From: Comamonas sp. lk
GTDB taxonomy: Bacteria; Pseudomonadota; Gammaproteobacteria; Burkholderiales; Burkholderiaceae_C
Length of the DNA: 64,000 bases
NCBI GenBank assembly: GCA_945925985.1
Contig: CAMELV010000012.1
Location: forward strand, 45,107-109,106
Reading direction: 5' to 3'
Numbering within the stretch: the stretch's first letter is position 1; every line of letters begins with the position of its first letter. Shown here one piece after another: positions 18,111 through 24,935 of the stretch. Below the pieces are notes generated by a model that was not told where the DNA came from, did not search any database, and was given only the letters and a program-made list of their open reading frames with translations. Made by a program: the position numbers and the translations under genes.

Positions 18111-19577
18111 ATGACAGTCATACTGCACGTTACCGGCTCGGGTACCCAGCTTTGGCAAAAGCAGGGGGCGGCTTGGGTCGCCTTCGACGCCCCCCCCCGG
18201 GGACCGGTATGGATAGTGGCCGACCTCGCCGAAGAGGCATTCTATGAGGTCCCAGTGCCGCGGGTGTTTGGTCGTGACCGCACCGGTTTCTTGAATCGTC
18301 AACTGTCGACTCGTTTTCCAGACACGCCTTTTAAAACCGCTTTACCCCCTGCCCCGCAGACGGGACTGATGAACCGCTTGGCGCCACCGCGCCAAACCCT
18401 GCTGGGACTGGATGCCGCCGAACGGGTGACCGCTGCGATCCGAAGCGTGACCGCGCCCGTGGCTGGGGTCTGGTCGGTGTCCATGCTGATGGCACAGCTT
18501 GCAAATCAGAAACGCATGCCGTCAGACCTTTTCGTTGTGCTGCGAGACGCTGCTGGCCTGCGGATTGTTTACGTCAAAGGTGGCGTTCCGGTGATCAGCC
18601 GATTGATCCTGGATGCGACCCTGCCTATTGATCAGGTCGCAGAAATTGTGCGAACCTTACGGCACTTGGAGAACACCAAGGTGCTAGAGCGTTCTGACAA
18701 GCCCCGACCGATTGTGGTCATTGGCGAAAGCGATGGTTTCGCTGACCTGCTGTCCAACGAAAAAATGCATCTGTTGCCTCTGCCGTCAGGTAAATCCAAG
18801 GTCGGAACAGACAACTGGCGGCCGGATCTTTTTGAAATGGTGATCAAGTCCCCCAGCGGTCAACTGGCGCCTATGTCGAACAGAACGGCCTTTGTGGCCA
18901 GTCGTTGGCAGCGCGGCGCATTTATTATTGGTGCACTGAGTTTCGGTCTGGCCGTGGCATTTGCCGGCAGCATTCTCTTGGCGATCACCGATGACCGAGC
19001 CGCCCTGACACTCAAGCAAAGCAATGTCCAGCGACAGCAAACCGATTTAGGCAGCCTTGAGCGACAAATCGCAGCCATTGGCATCAACCCCGAGTGGGTG
19101 CACCAGGCCGTCAACCTGGACCAACAAGAGATTCTGGCAGCGCCGTCTCTTGTGAAACATTTGGTGATGGTCGCGGATTTGCTCGCCAAACAGGACAACC
19201 TACGTCTTGAGCGATTTGACTGGCGCATTACCCAGCCGGAGAGGGTTTCGTGTGCTGGCAAACCCGTGGCGTCCAATGTCCCAGGGGCTGCTCCCGAACC
19301 TGGTAAAGCACCTGGGGCATCCATGATGGTTGAACTAACTCTCCAGATCGCGCTGCCTGAAGGGCAGAGCGACAAGGGCCGGCGGCAGACGATGACGGCC
19401 ATCGCCAGCGCGATCGGTCAATTAGAGGGGGTGAGCGTGTGGCTGGACCCAGCCAGGGAGATCGATCAGACGCCCCTTCGGGGTGGCGGTACCGCTCAAG
19501 GTGCAGCCGAGAAGCAGGCCGCCTGGTGCATCACACTGGTTGGTCCCGTAGCAGCGACGCCAAGCGGGAAACCATGA
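18111..19577 (+). CDS. Pilus assembly protein, MshI (PilM/PilN-like)
   Basis: 488 residues. I do not recognise strong motifs. The N-terminal 250 residues look soluble and could correspond to the PilM-type actin-like domain. A single transmembrane segment follows at about residues 268-290 (FIIGALSFGLAVAFAGSILLAI), then a periplasmic coiled-coil-like region and a C-terminal PilN-like domain. Position between the platform protein and a PilO-like protein supports an alignment-complex role. It overlaps the next gene by 4 bp (ATGA). Confidence 0.6.
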   Translation: MTVILHVTGSGTQLWQKQGAAWVAFDAPPRGPVWIVADLAEEAFYEVPVPRVFGRDRTGFLNRQLSTRFPDTPFKTALPPAPQTGLMNRLAPPRQTLLGLDAAERVTAAIRSVTAPVAGVWSVSMLMAQLANQKRMPSDLFVVLRDAAGLRIVYVKGGVPVISRLILDATLPIDQVAEIVRTLRHLENTKVLERSDKPRPIVVIGESDGFADLLSNEKMHLLPLPSGKSKVGTDNWRPDLFEMVIKSPSGQLAPMSNRTAFVASRWQRGAFIIGALSFGLAVAFAGSILLAITDDRAALTLKQSNVQRQQTDLGSLERQIAAIGINPEWVHQAVNLDQQEILAAPSLVKHLVMVADLLAKQDNLRLERFDWRITQPERVSCAGKPVASNVPGAAPEPGKAPGASMMVELTLQIALPEGQSDKGRRQTMTAIASAIGQLEGVSVWLDPAREIDQTPLRGGGTAQGAAEKQAAWCITLVGPVAATPSGKP

Positions 19578-20206
19578 GCGATCTGAAAGTCATCCTGATG
19601 CGATCCAAAGTAGGGCTTTCAGCCTTGGCTGCGGCCTTGCTGGTCGGAGCAGCGGCCATCGCTGCGTCGTTGGCATTTCGGGATCAAACGCTCAACTCGC
19701 TGGCGGCGGCGCAACAAGTGGAGGAGTCGACCACCTCTGTCATCAGACAAAAGGAACAGACTTTGAAACGACTGACAAGTGAGATCGAGCACTACCGTCT
19801 GTTAGAAAAAAAGGGCATGCTCGGTGCCCCGGACCGAACCGGATGGACCGAGCAGTTTCTGGCAAGCCAAAAACAATTGGCCATCCCAGATAGCCTGACC
19901 TACACGCTGCAGCCTCCCAAGCCACTCGCGGATCAAGAAAACGCGGCCACCAGCCCAGCCGAGCCCACCAACCCCGACGCGCCAAAACCGGCCACACCGC
20001 TCTTCCATGACCTTGACTTTACATTGACCGGGACCCACGAAACAGAGGTGCTCAAACTCATTCAAGATTATCGGACCCGAGTCAACGGGCGTTTTCGGGT
20101 CAATGCATGTACCTTAGGCGCACCGACGCCGCAAGGTTTGTCGGCCAATTGCACACTGCGTTTCTTTACGCTGACCCAGGTCACGTCGGCAGCTGCAAAG
20201 CAGTAG
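19574..20206 (+). CDS. PilO/MshJ-like pilus assembly protein
   Basis: 210 residues from the ATG at 19574, which overlaps the upstream stop by 4 bp. The layout is PilO-like: a short cytoplasmic start, one transmembrane segment (about residues 14-36), a coiled coil with EQTLKRLTSEIEHYRLLEKKG (shown in part), and a periplasmic alpha/beta domain. The segment LFHDLDFTLTGTHETEVLKLI fits the PilO ferredoxin-like fold. With the previous protein it would form the inner-membrane alignment complex. Sequence is divergent, so orthology rests mostly on order and topology. Confidence 0.6.
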   Translation: MSDLKVILMRSKVGLSALAAALLVGAAAIAASLAFRDQTLNSLAAAQQVEESTTSVIRQKEQTLKRLTSEIEHYRLLEKKGMLGAPDRTGWTEQFLASQKQLAIPDSLTYTLQPPKPLADQENAATSPAEPTNPDAPKPATPLFHDLDFTLTGTHETEVLKLIQDYRTRVNGRFRVNACTLGAPTPQGLSANCTLRFFTLTQVTSAAAKQ

Positions 20207-20264
20207 CCCGTCTTCGTCCGCTATCATTTTTGAATCGTTCCGAGCGTAAAGATATACTGCCCAA

Positions 20265-20705
20265 GTGATTTCCCTAAACCGATCCGCGTACCCCAACTGT
20301 TTGATAGGCGTGTTACTCAGCCTGGTCGTGGCCGCGGCCGAGGCCAATGAGTCCCTGAGCCAATCGCCGGACGACCTTGGCACACTCTTTTACTCCAGCG
20401 GTGAGCGCGCCGCCGTTGTTAAGGCCAGACTTGGGGAGGCCGATTCAGCGCCCATCATGAGCCTGTTTACGTTGACCGGGATCGTTAAGCGCGGCGGGAG
20501 AAAAAGCACCGTATGGATTAATGGTCGGGCGGTGCCTGAAGGGCAAAACCCATTCCCTGCGCCCGTGCGCTTGGCAATTAACGAGAGCGAAATCACCGTA
20601 AAAGGTACGAGGGTACGTATCGGAGAGACTTTAAATATGGATAGTCTGCAACGCACCGACTTCCTTTCGGCCGGCACACTTGTAGTCAAAAACCGCAGGC
20701 AGTGA
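20265..20705 (+). CDS. Secreted/periplasmic MshK- or PilP-like protein
   Basis: 146 residues from a GTG start at 20265. A signal peptide is visible (hydrophobic CLIGVLLSLVVAAAEA, cleavage about residue 27). The C-terminal part, with FTLTGIVKRGGRKSTVWINGRAVPEG, looks like the small beta-domain of PilP/GspC/MshK proteins that contact the secretin. A 58-bp gap separates it from the PilO-like gene. The assignment is by domain shape and position. Confidence 0.55.
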   Translation: MISLNRSAYPNCLIGVLLSLVVAAAEANESLSQSPDDLGTLFYSSGERAAVVKARLGEADSAPIMSLFTLTGIVKRGGRKSTVWINGRAVPEGQNPFPAPVRLAINESEITVKGTRVRIGETLNMDSLQRTDFLSAGTLVVKNRRQ

Positions 20706-20761
20706 CTGTTTACCCAATCCGAAAATAAAAACTATTTGGTTTCGATTGGTACGGAAGGTCT

Positions 20762-21004
20762 ATGAGTAACTTTAAAAGCGAGACTCGGGAACGGCGTGCC
20801 AAGCTAGCCTTTCGCCAACGCATGAAAGTGCTGGTGGGCTTGGCAATTCTGCTCAGTGGCTATGCCCTGCTGGCGGTCGGTCCGGAGACCCCGAGCGACT
20901 GGTTAATGATCAGGGTGTTTGCGGGCTTCGGTGCCCTCATTGTGGGTTTTGGTGTAGCCGTCCTGCCCTTGCTGGAAAAGATCACTGGGGGTGACGATTA
21001 TTGA
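20762..21004 (+). CDS. Small two-helix membrane protein
   Basis: 80 residues, unrecognised. A basic, charged N-terminus (SETRERRAKLAFRQRMK) is followed by two hydrophobic helices, at about residues 24-42 and 50-70, and an acidic tail. It overlaps the response-regulator gene downstream by 14 bp and follows the MshK-like gene by 56 bp, so it belongs to the operon. The context suggests an accessory membrane protein; no function can be read. Confidence 0.6.
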   Translation: MSNFKSETRERRAKLAFRQRMKVLVGLAILLSGYALLAVGPETPSDWLMIRVFAGFGALIVGFGVAVLPLLEKITGGDDY

Positions 21005-21644
21005 TGATCTGAAGAAAGCGCCGGCGACTGCAGACAGATCTCAACGAGGGGTGCTGATTGTCGAAGATGACCCTGCACTCAGCGGCTATCTATCATCCGC
21101 CTTGACCGAACGTGGGTGGGCCGTGCGTGTCGCTGGGGATCGAATGCAAGCATTGGCCCAGTTTTCCGCGGACGCACAAGACAGCCTGGTTTTGCTAGAC
21201 CTTGGCTTGCCACCGCACAGCAGTTCAATGACCGAAGGGCTGCTCTTGCTCGGCGACTGGCTTCAAAAATCACCTGCAAGCAAGATCATTGTCCTGACCG
21301 GGCAAGATGAAAAGGCGGCAGCACTTGAAGCCGTTCGACGCGGTGCTTTTGACTTCCTCATCAAGCCGGCCAGCGTGGCCAGTATTCACGCTGCGTTACA
21401 ACGCGCAGACCTGTTTAGGCGAACAGAATTGCAGCTCAGTGATGCCGGCGAGGCACGCCTGCACTTGACGGCGCGACTGTCAGAAGGGCCCAAGGAAGCG
21501 GCTGCAGGCGCGGAAGAGCAGCTACTCCGACGCACATTAGCCGCCACCGGTTACAACGTGGCAGAAGCTGCCCGGCAACTGGGCATGGCCAGAGAGCACG
21601 TGTATTACTACCTGAACAAGTATGGATTACGGCGTCCTGAGTAG
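20991..21644 (+). CDS. Response regulator: receiver plus Fis-type HTH, no AAA+ domain
   Basis: 217 residues from a GTG at 20991; a TTG at 21001 is out of frame. The receiver domain (about residues 20-135) shows the acidic pair in VLIVEDDP, the phospho-acceptor Asp in LVLLDLGLPP, the Thr in VLTGQDE and the Lys in FLIKPAS. The C-terminus has a Fis-like helix-turn-helix (AATGYNVAEAARQLGMAREHVYYYLNKYG). The sigma-54-activating AAA+ domain that normally lies between these two in NtrC-type regulators is absent, so it should bind DNA but not open sigma-54 promoters. The kinase gene starts inside its 3' end (23-bp overlap). Confidence 0.85.
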   Translation: MTIIDDLKKAPATADRSQRGVLIVEDDPALSGYLSSALTERGWAVRVAGDRMQALAQFSADAQDSLVLLDLGLPPHSSSMTEGLLLLGDWLQKSPASKIIVLTGQDEKAAALEAVRRGAFDFLIKPASVASIHAALQRADLFRRTELQLSDAGEARLHLTARLSEGPKEAAAGAEEQLLRRTLAATGYNVAEAARQLGMAREHVYYYLNKYGLRRPE

Positions 21645-22767
21645 CCTGGCGCTGATTTGCCTGGCCGCAGGCCTGACCCTGTACTTGACCAGCAAGAGCC
21701 TGGCCCGAAGAGCACGGAGCTACCAGGCGGGCATGCAAAGCCTGCTTCAACTTGGTGCGCAGGGGCTCGACCCACTCGACATTCCGCCCGCCGCGTGGCC
21801 ACTTTTAGCTGCCGGCGGCTGGCAGCACCTGCAGCTTTCAGGCGACTGGTTCGGCTACCTGGTCGAGTCCGAATGGGGGACAAAACCAGAGCAGCCACTG
21901 AAACGAGGCCTGAAGGCCAGCACGCCACGGGCATTCCGTCTGAGCATTGGAAACGACGTTCTGTTGGTGATGACGCTCAGCCATGGCGCAGTCAGGGGCG
22001 AAGGCCGCATGTTCGCCGAGCAAATGGCCAAAGTGTTCGTGTTGCTGCTGGAGTCGGCGCTGCGCGTTCGTACCGAAGCTATTTCGGTGGCCATGGCCGA
22101 GCGGGCCAGGCTAACACTCTACCTGCAACACGACATGCGTAATCTGGCCCAATGGGTCGGCTGGGTGTGCGCTGACTTCAACGATTGCGACCAGCCCGAG
22201 GGCCTGCTCATCGCGGCACGACGCCTCCAACAAAATGCGCCGCTGGCACGGGAGCGTGCGAACCGGCTGGTGGCCCAGCTCGGCAACAACCCAACCAATC
22301 AACAATCGACCCTGCTGGACTTGAGGCTAGCGGTCGAAAATGCAGCGCATCTGGCGGGGGTGCAGGTCACCCTCTCGGGGCAGGCACAGGCCTGGATTGC
22401 GCCAGCCTTGCTGGCCCGCAGTCTGGATAACCTGTTTTCTAACCTGGCACCTAATTGGCGTAGCCCCAATGCCCCAAAGCCCGTGCTCGAACTACGAACC
22501 GTCCCAGACGGCCCATTTAAGCTGGCGATGGCCGAGTTAAGATTTTTTAGTCCTTGGCCTGACGCCCAAGCACGTATCGAGCCCGTGCGACTTTTTGAGC
22601 CTTTTGCCAGTGGCAGGCCGGGAGGGCTGGGGCTCGGCCTGTACCAGGCACGCAAAAGTCTGCAGGAGGCCAATGGCGACCTCAGCGCAGAAGTAGATTC
22701 CGTTGGCATTACCTTTGTCTTAACGATTCCGGACCGCCCCTTGCCAGCTTCAGGGGCAGCCAACTAA
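21622..22767 (+). CDS. Sensor histidine kinase (PrsK-like)
   Basis: 381 residues with one N-terminal membrane segment (about residues 5-25). A middle domain resembling a degenerate GAF is followed by the H-box QHDMRNLAQWVGW at about residue 170. The ATP-binding domain has an N-box DNLFSNLAPNW and the G-box GGLGLGLYQARK. The H-box type (HDxRN or HDxKN) resembles PrsK-family kinases of PEP-CTERM systems. Coding overlap with the receiver-Fis gene makes it the likely partner. The pair closes the MSHA-type operon, so control of pilus or surface-factor genes is the simplest inference. Confidence 0.85.
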   Translation: MDYGVLSSLALICLAAGLTLYLTSKSLARRARSYQAGMQSLLQLGAQGLDPLDIPPAAWPLLAAGGWQHLQLSGDWFGYLVESEWGTKPEQPLKRGLKASTPRAFRLSIGNDVLLVMTLSHGAVRGEGRMFAEQMAKVFVLLLESALRVRTEAISVAMAERARLTLYLQHDMRNLAQWVGWVCADFNDCDQPEGLLIAARRLQQNAPLARERANRLVAQLGNNPTNQQSTLLDLRLAVENAAHLAGVQVTLSGQAQAWIAPALLARSLDNLFSNLAPNWRSPNAPKPVLELRTVPDGPFKLAMAELRFFSPWPDAQARIEPVRLFEPFASGRPGGLGLGLYQARKSLQEANGDLSAEVDSVGITFVLTIPDRPLPASGAAN

Positions 22768-22819
22768 ACTGGCCCCTTACTCTGTCCGACCCACGCCTCA
22801 GCCAAACGGCTTGCTCGAG

Positions 22820-23449
22820 TCAATGCAGGTGCCGCGGCTTGCGGCCACCCCCATGCGCACCCCCATGCCCACCACCAGAGCCACGCGGTGGCTTGCCAAG
22901 CTGCATAGAGTTCACCAAATCGTCAAAACGCTGACCGAACAGCTTGTCGATTTCAGCCACCACGCCACCGAGTTCGGCACCGTCAAAGTGGCGCTCCATC
23001 ATGTTAACCACGTCCTGTACCAGCAGATCACGCTGGACTTGCATGATGGAAGCTGGGTCTGGCCCCACAAACAGCATCATGAAATCATCGCGTGACTCAG
23101 CCTCAGTTTCTTCGTCTTCGTCGTCAAATTCGGCGTCATAAAAAGTCACTTCGACCGCAGCGCCCGTGGCGGCCAAATCATTGAGGTTCATGCAGACCTC
23201 GTCCAAGACCTGGCGAAAATCATCATCGCCGGCCACGGTCCAGCAGATTTGCAACAGGTGGTCTCCCGCCTCAAACTTGATACCCGGCTCGTCCTCGTAG
23301 CTGCTTTCAGCAGCATCGGCCAAGGAGCGGGCACCGGCATACTTCCAGAGTGGCTTGAGCGCATCTTGTAACTGCTCGAATGCGACTTCAGGGCGCAGGG
23401 TGATCTGCCCGTGCACATGGATTTCAAAAGGGGCGTTGTAGCGTGGCAT
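22820..23449 (-). CDS. Conserved hypothetical protein (DUF6806-like)
   Basis: 209 residues. It starts MPRYNAPFEIHVHGQI and contains an acidic segment around residues 108-120. The C-terminus is Gly/His-rich (SGGGHGGAHGGG, then RKPRHLH), a possible metal-binding tail. I know this only as a conserved Comamonadaceae protein of unknown function. It is convergent with the kinase gene and on the same strand as the next hypothetical gene, 50 bp downstream of it. Confidence 0.75.
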   Translation of the reverse strand: MPRYNAPFEIHVHGQITLRPEVAFEQLQDALKPLWKYAGARSLADAAESSYEDEPGIKFEAGDHLLQICWTVAGDDDFRQVLDEVCMNLNDLAATGAAVEVTFYDAEFDDEDEETEAESRDDFMMLFVGPDPASIMQVQRDLLVQDVVNMMERHFDGAELGGVVAEIDKLFGQRFDDLVNSMQLGKPPRGSGGGHGGAHGGGRKPRHLH

Positions 23450-23499
23450 GGCGCCTAGTGTAGTACGGCCAAGAGCGTCGGCCAGCCTGCTTTGACGGG

Positions 23500-24510
23500 T
23501 CAGGAACGACGCGCCAAGGGTAGGTTAAGCAAGAGGTTCTGGGGTTTAAGCTTGAGCCGATGGTGTTCATCCATGGCCATCGCCAGGTAGACCGGTCGCC
23601 CAGCCACCGCACCCAGCATATCGGCAGGGTTGGCGAACTCCAGCCGAAACAGGCAGAGCAGGCGGCGCATGCGCTCCGCATCCGGCTCATCGCCCTGGTA
23701 GAGATCATTCAGGATGCCACTGGCCTGGGCATCCAGTCCCACGTGCCAGACCCAGTGTTCGTCGACGATCTCACGGTCGGTCTGCACACGCACCTCGACT
23801 TCGAGGAAATGACTGACCCAGCGTTGCAGCAACTCTGCCAACGCCAACAGAGCGGGTTGGCCATGGTTGAGATTGAGCACCAGGTCAAAATGCTCGCTGC
23901 GCGGCCAGTACAGATCAGACTTATCGGCATCCAAGACGTCCAAGTCAACACTGCGCAGCGGTACACCGCCTTGGCGCAGCAATTCCCCCACGCTTCCAAA
24001 ACCGGCTGACAAGGCATGGCGTTCCACCGTTTCATTGTCGGCGGCCATCACTGTCCCGTCTTCAAGCACCGAGATTTTTTGGGTTCGGAACAACATCTCA
24101 GCGACCCGGGCCTGCATCGCTGTGGAAGTATTGCCGAGCACATGGCGCAGCAAGATCTGGGTGAGCTGCTGCACCAGCACGGGCGCGACATCGACACCCT
24201 CACCCTGGAAAAGGGCCATGTAAGCCGCCTCCAGCGTGGGTGCAGCCAACAGTCGATCACGAAAGCGCAGCCACACACCATAGCTGTCAGCGGCATCCCG
24301 ATCCTGTAAAGCCAGCAGAGCAGCGGCAGGCACCGCATGGCGGGGATCAGCAAGGAGTTGCTCGTGCAGGCTCAGTTCAGCTGCGCAGGAGGATGGGATG
24401 GGGGAGATTTCGGGGCGTTGTAACAGCACACGCAGAAAATCGTCGGTCAGGACCAAGTGCCCTTCAGGGTTGACGGTCAGACACTGGTAGCCACAGGAAG
24501 GCCAGAAATC
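23500..24510 (-). CDS. Conserved hypothetical protein (DUF6352-like), start codon unclear
   Basis: About 336 residues of conserved protein beginning DFWPSCGYQCL and ending LLLNLPLARRS. I recognise the N-terminal pattern as that of a Burkholderiales family of unknown function. The frame contains no ATG, GTG or TTG between the conserved start (24510) and the end of the tRNA-Leu gene; the nearest in-frame starts are a GTG inside the tRNA (24630) or an ATG far inside the protein. The coordinates given cover the conserved part only. The gene either starts within the tRNA, uses a non-canonical codon or has lost its start. Confidence 0.65.
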   Translation of the reverse strand, partial: DFWPSCGYQCLTVNPEGHLVLTDDFLRVLLQRPEISPIPSSCAAELSLHEQLLADPRHAVPAAALLALQDRDAADSYGVWLRFRDRLLAAPTLEAAYMALFQGEGVDVAPVLVQQLTQILLRHVLGNTSTAMQARVAEMLFRTQKISVLEDGTVMAADNETVERHALSAGFGSVGELLRQGGVPLRSVDLDVLDADKSDLYWPRSEHFDLVLNLNHGQPALLALAELLQRWVSHFLEVEVRVQTDREIVDEHWVWHVGLDAQASGILNDLYQGDEPDAERMRRLLCLFRLEFANPADMLGAVAGRPVYLAMAMDEHHRLKLKPQNLLLNLPLARRS

Positions 24511-24542
24511 GTGATGAGTGGGCGCGACGGCCGCAGAAGAAG

Positions 24543-24636
24543 TGGTGCCCGGGACCGGAATCGAACCGGTACGCCCCTTATGCAGGAAAGCGGCGGATTT
24601 TAAGTCCGATGTGTCTACCAATTTCACCACCCGGGC
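24543..24636 (-). tRNA. tRNA-Leu(TAA)
   Basis: Cloverleaf with acceptor GCCCGGG pairing with CCCGGGC, anticodon loop CTTAAAA giving anticodon TAA, a long variable arm, TTCGATTCC in the T loop and an encoded CCA. The length of 94 nt is normal for a class II tRNA. Confidence 0.95.
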
Positions 24637-24662
24637 ACGGCAGCAAGCAGCCGGAGTTGTTG

Positions 24663-24736
24663 TGGAGGCGCGACCCGGAGTCGAACCGGGCTAGACGGAT
24701 TTGCAATCCGTTGCATAACCGATTTGCTATCGCGCC
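24663..24736 (-). tRNA. tRNA-Cys(GCA)
   Basis: Acceptor GGCGCGA with matching 3' strand, anticodon loop TTGCAAT giving GCA, T-loop GTTCGACTCC and an encoded CCA. 74 nt. Transcribed in the same direction as the two flanking tRNAs. Confidence 0.95.
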
Positions 24737-24747
24737 ATTCATCTGAC

Positions 24748-24776
24748 AAAAAAGGGAAGCACTTGGCTTCCCTTTT
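24748..24776 (-). terminator. Hairpin with U-tract between tRNA-Gly and tRNA-Cys
   Basis: Perfect 7-bp stem GGGAAGC/GCTTCCC with a 5-nt loop. On the minus strand it is followed by six T, on the plus strand by four T. It has the form of an intrinsic terminator, yet it lies between co-oriented tRNA genes, so it may separate their transcripts or act as a processing structure. Confidence 0.55.
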
Positions 24777-24784
24777 CTTCAATT

Positions 24785-24860
24785 TGGAGCGGGAAAAGAG
24801 TCTCGAACTCTCGACCTCAACCTTGGCAAGGTTGCGCTCTACCAACTGAGCTATTCCCGC
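24785..24860 (-). tRNA. tRNA-Gly(GCC)
   Basis: Acceptor GCGGGAA, D-arm with AGCTCAGTTGGTAGAGC, anticodon loop TTGCCAA giving GCC, T-loop GTTCGAGAC and an encoded CCA. 76 nt. Confidence 0.95.
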
Positions 24861-24935
24861 ATTTCAAGCCTCAAATTATAGCGAACATTTCCTGCTTGTT
24901 TGGGCCAGGCTCAAAAAAAATGCGCCTCCTGGCCC

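Noticed and set aside
24546..24630. Reading frame beginning MVKLVDTSDLKSA at the 5' end of the DUF6352-like gene
   Set aside because: This is the tRNA-Leu gene read as protein, a well-known artefact. I kept only the conserved part downstream.
24902..24935. GGGCCAGG/CCTGGCCC hairpin after lon as a terminator
   Set aside because: The 8-bp stem is perfect, but the loop is 18 nt and no U-tract follows on the lon strand, so I could not support a terminator call.
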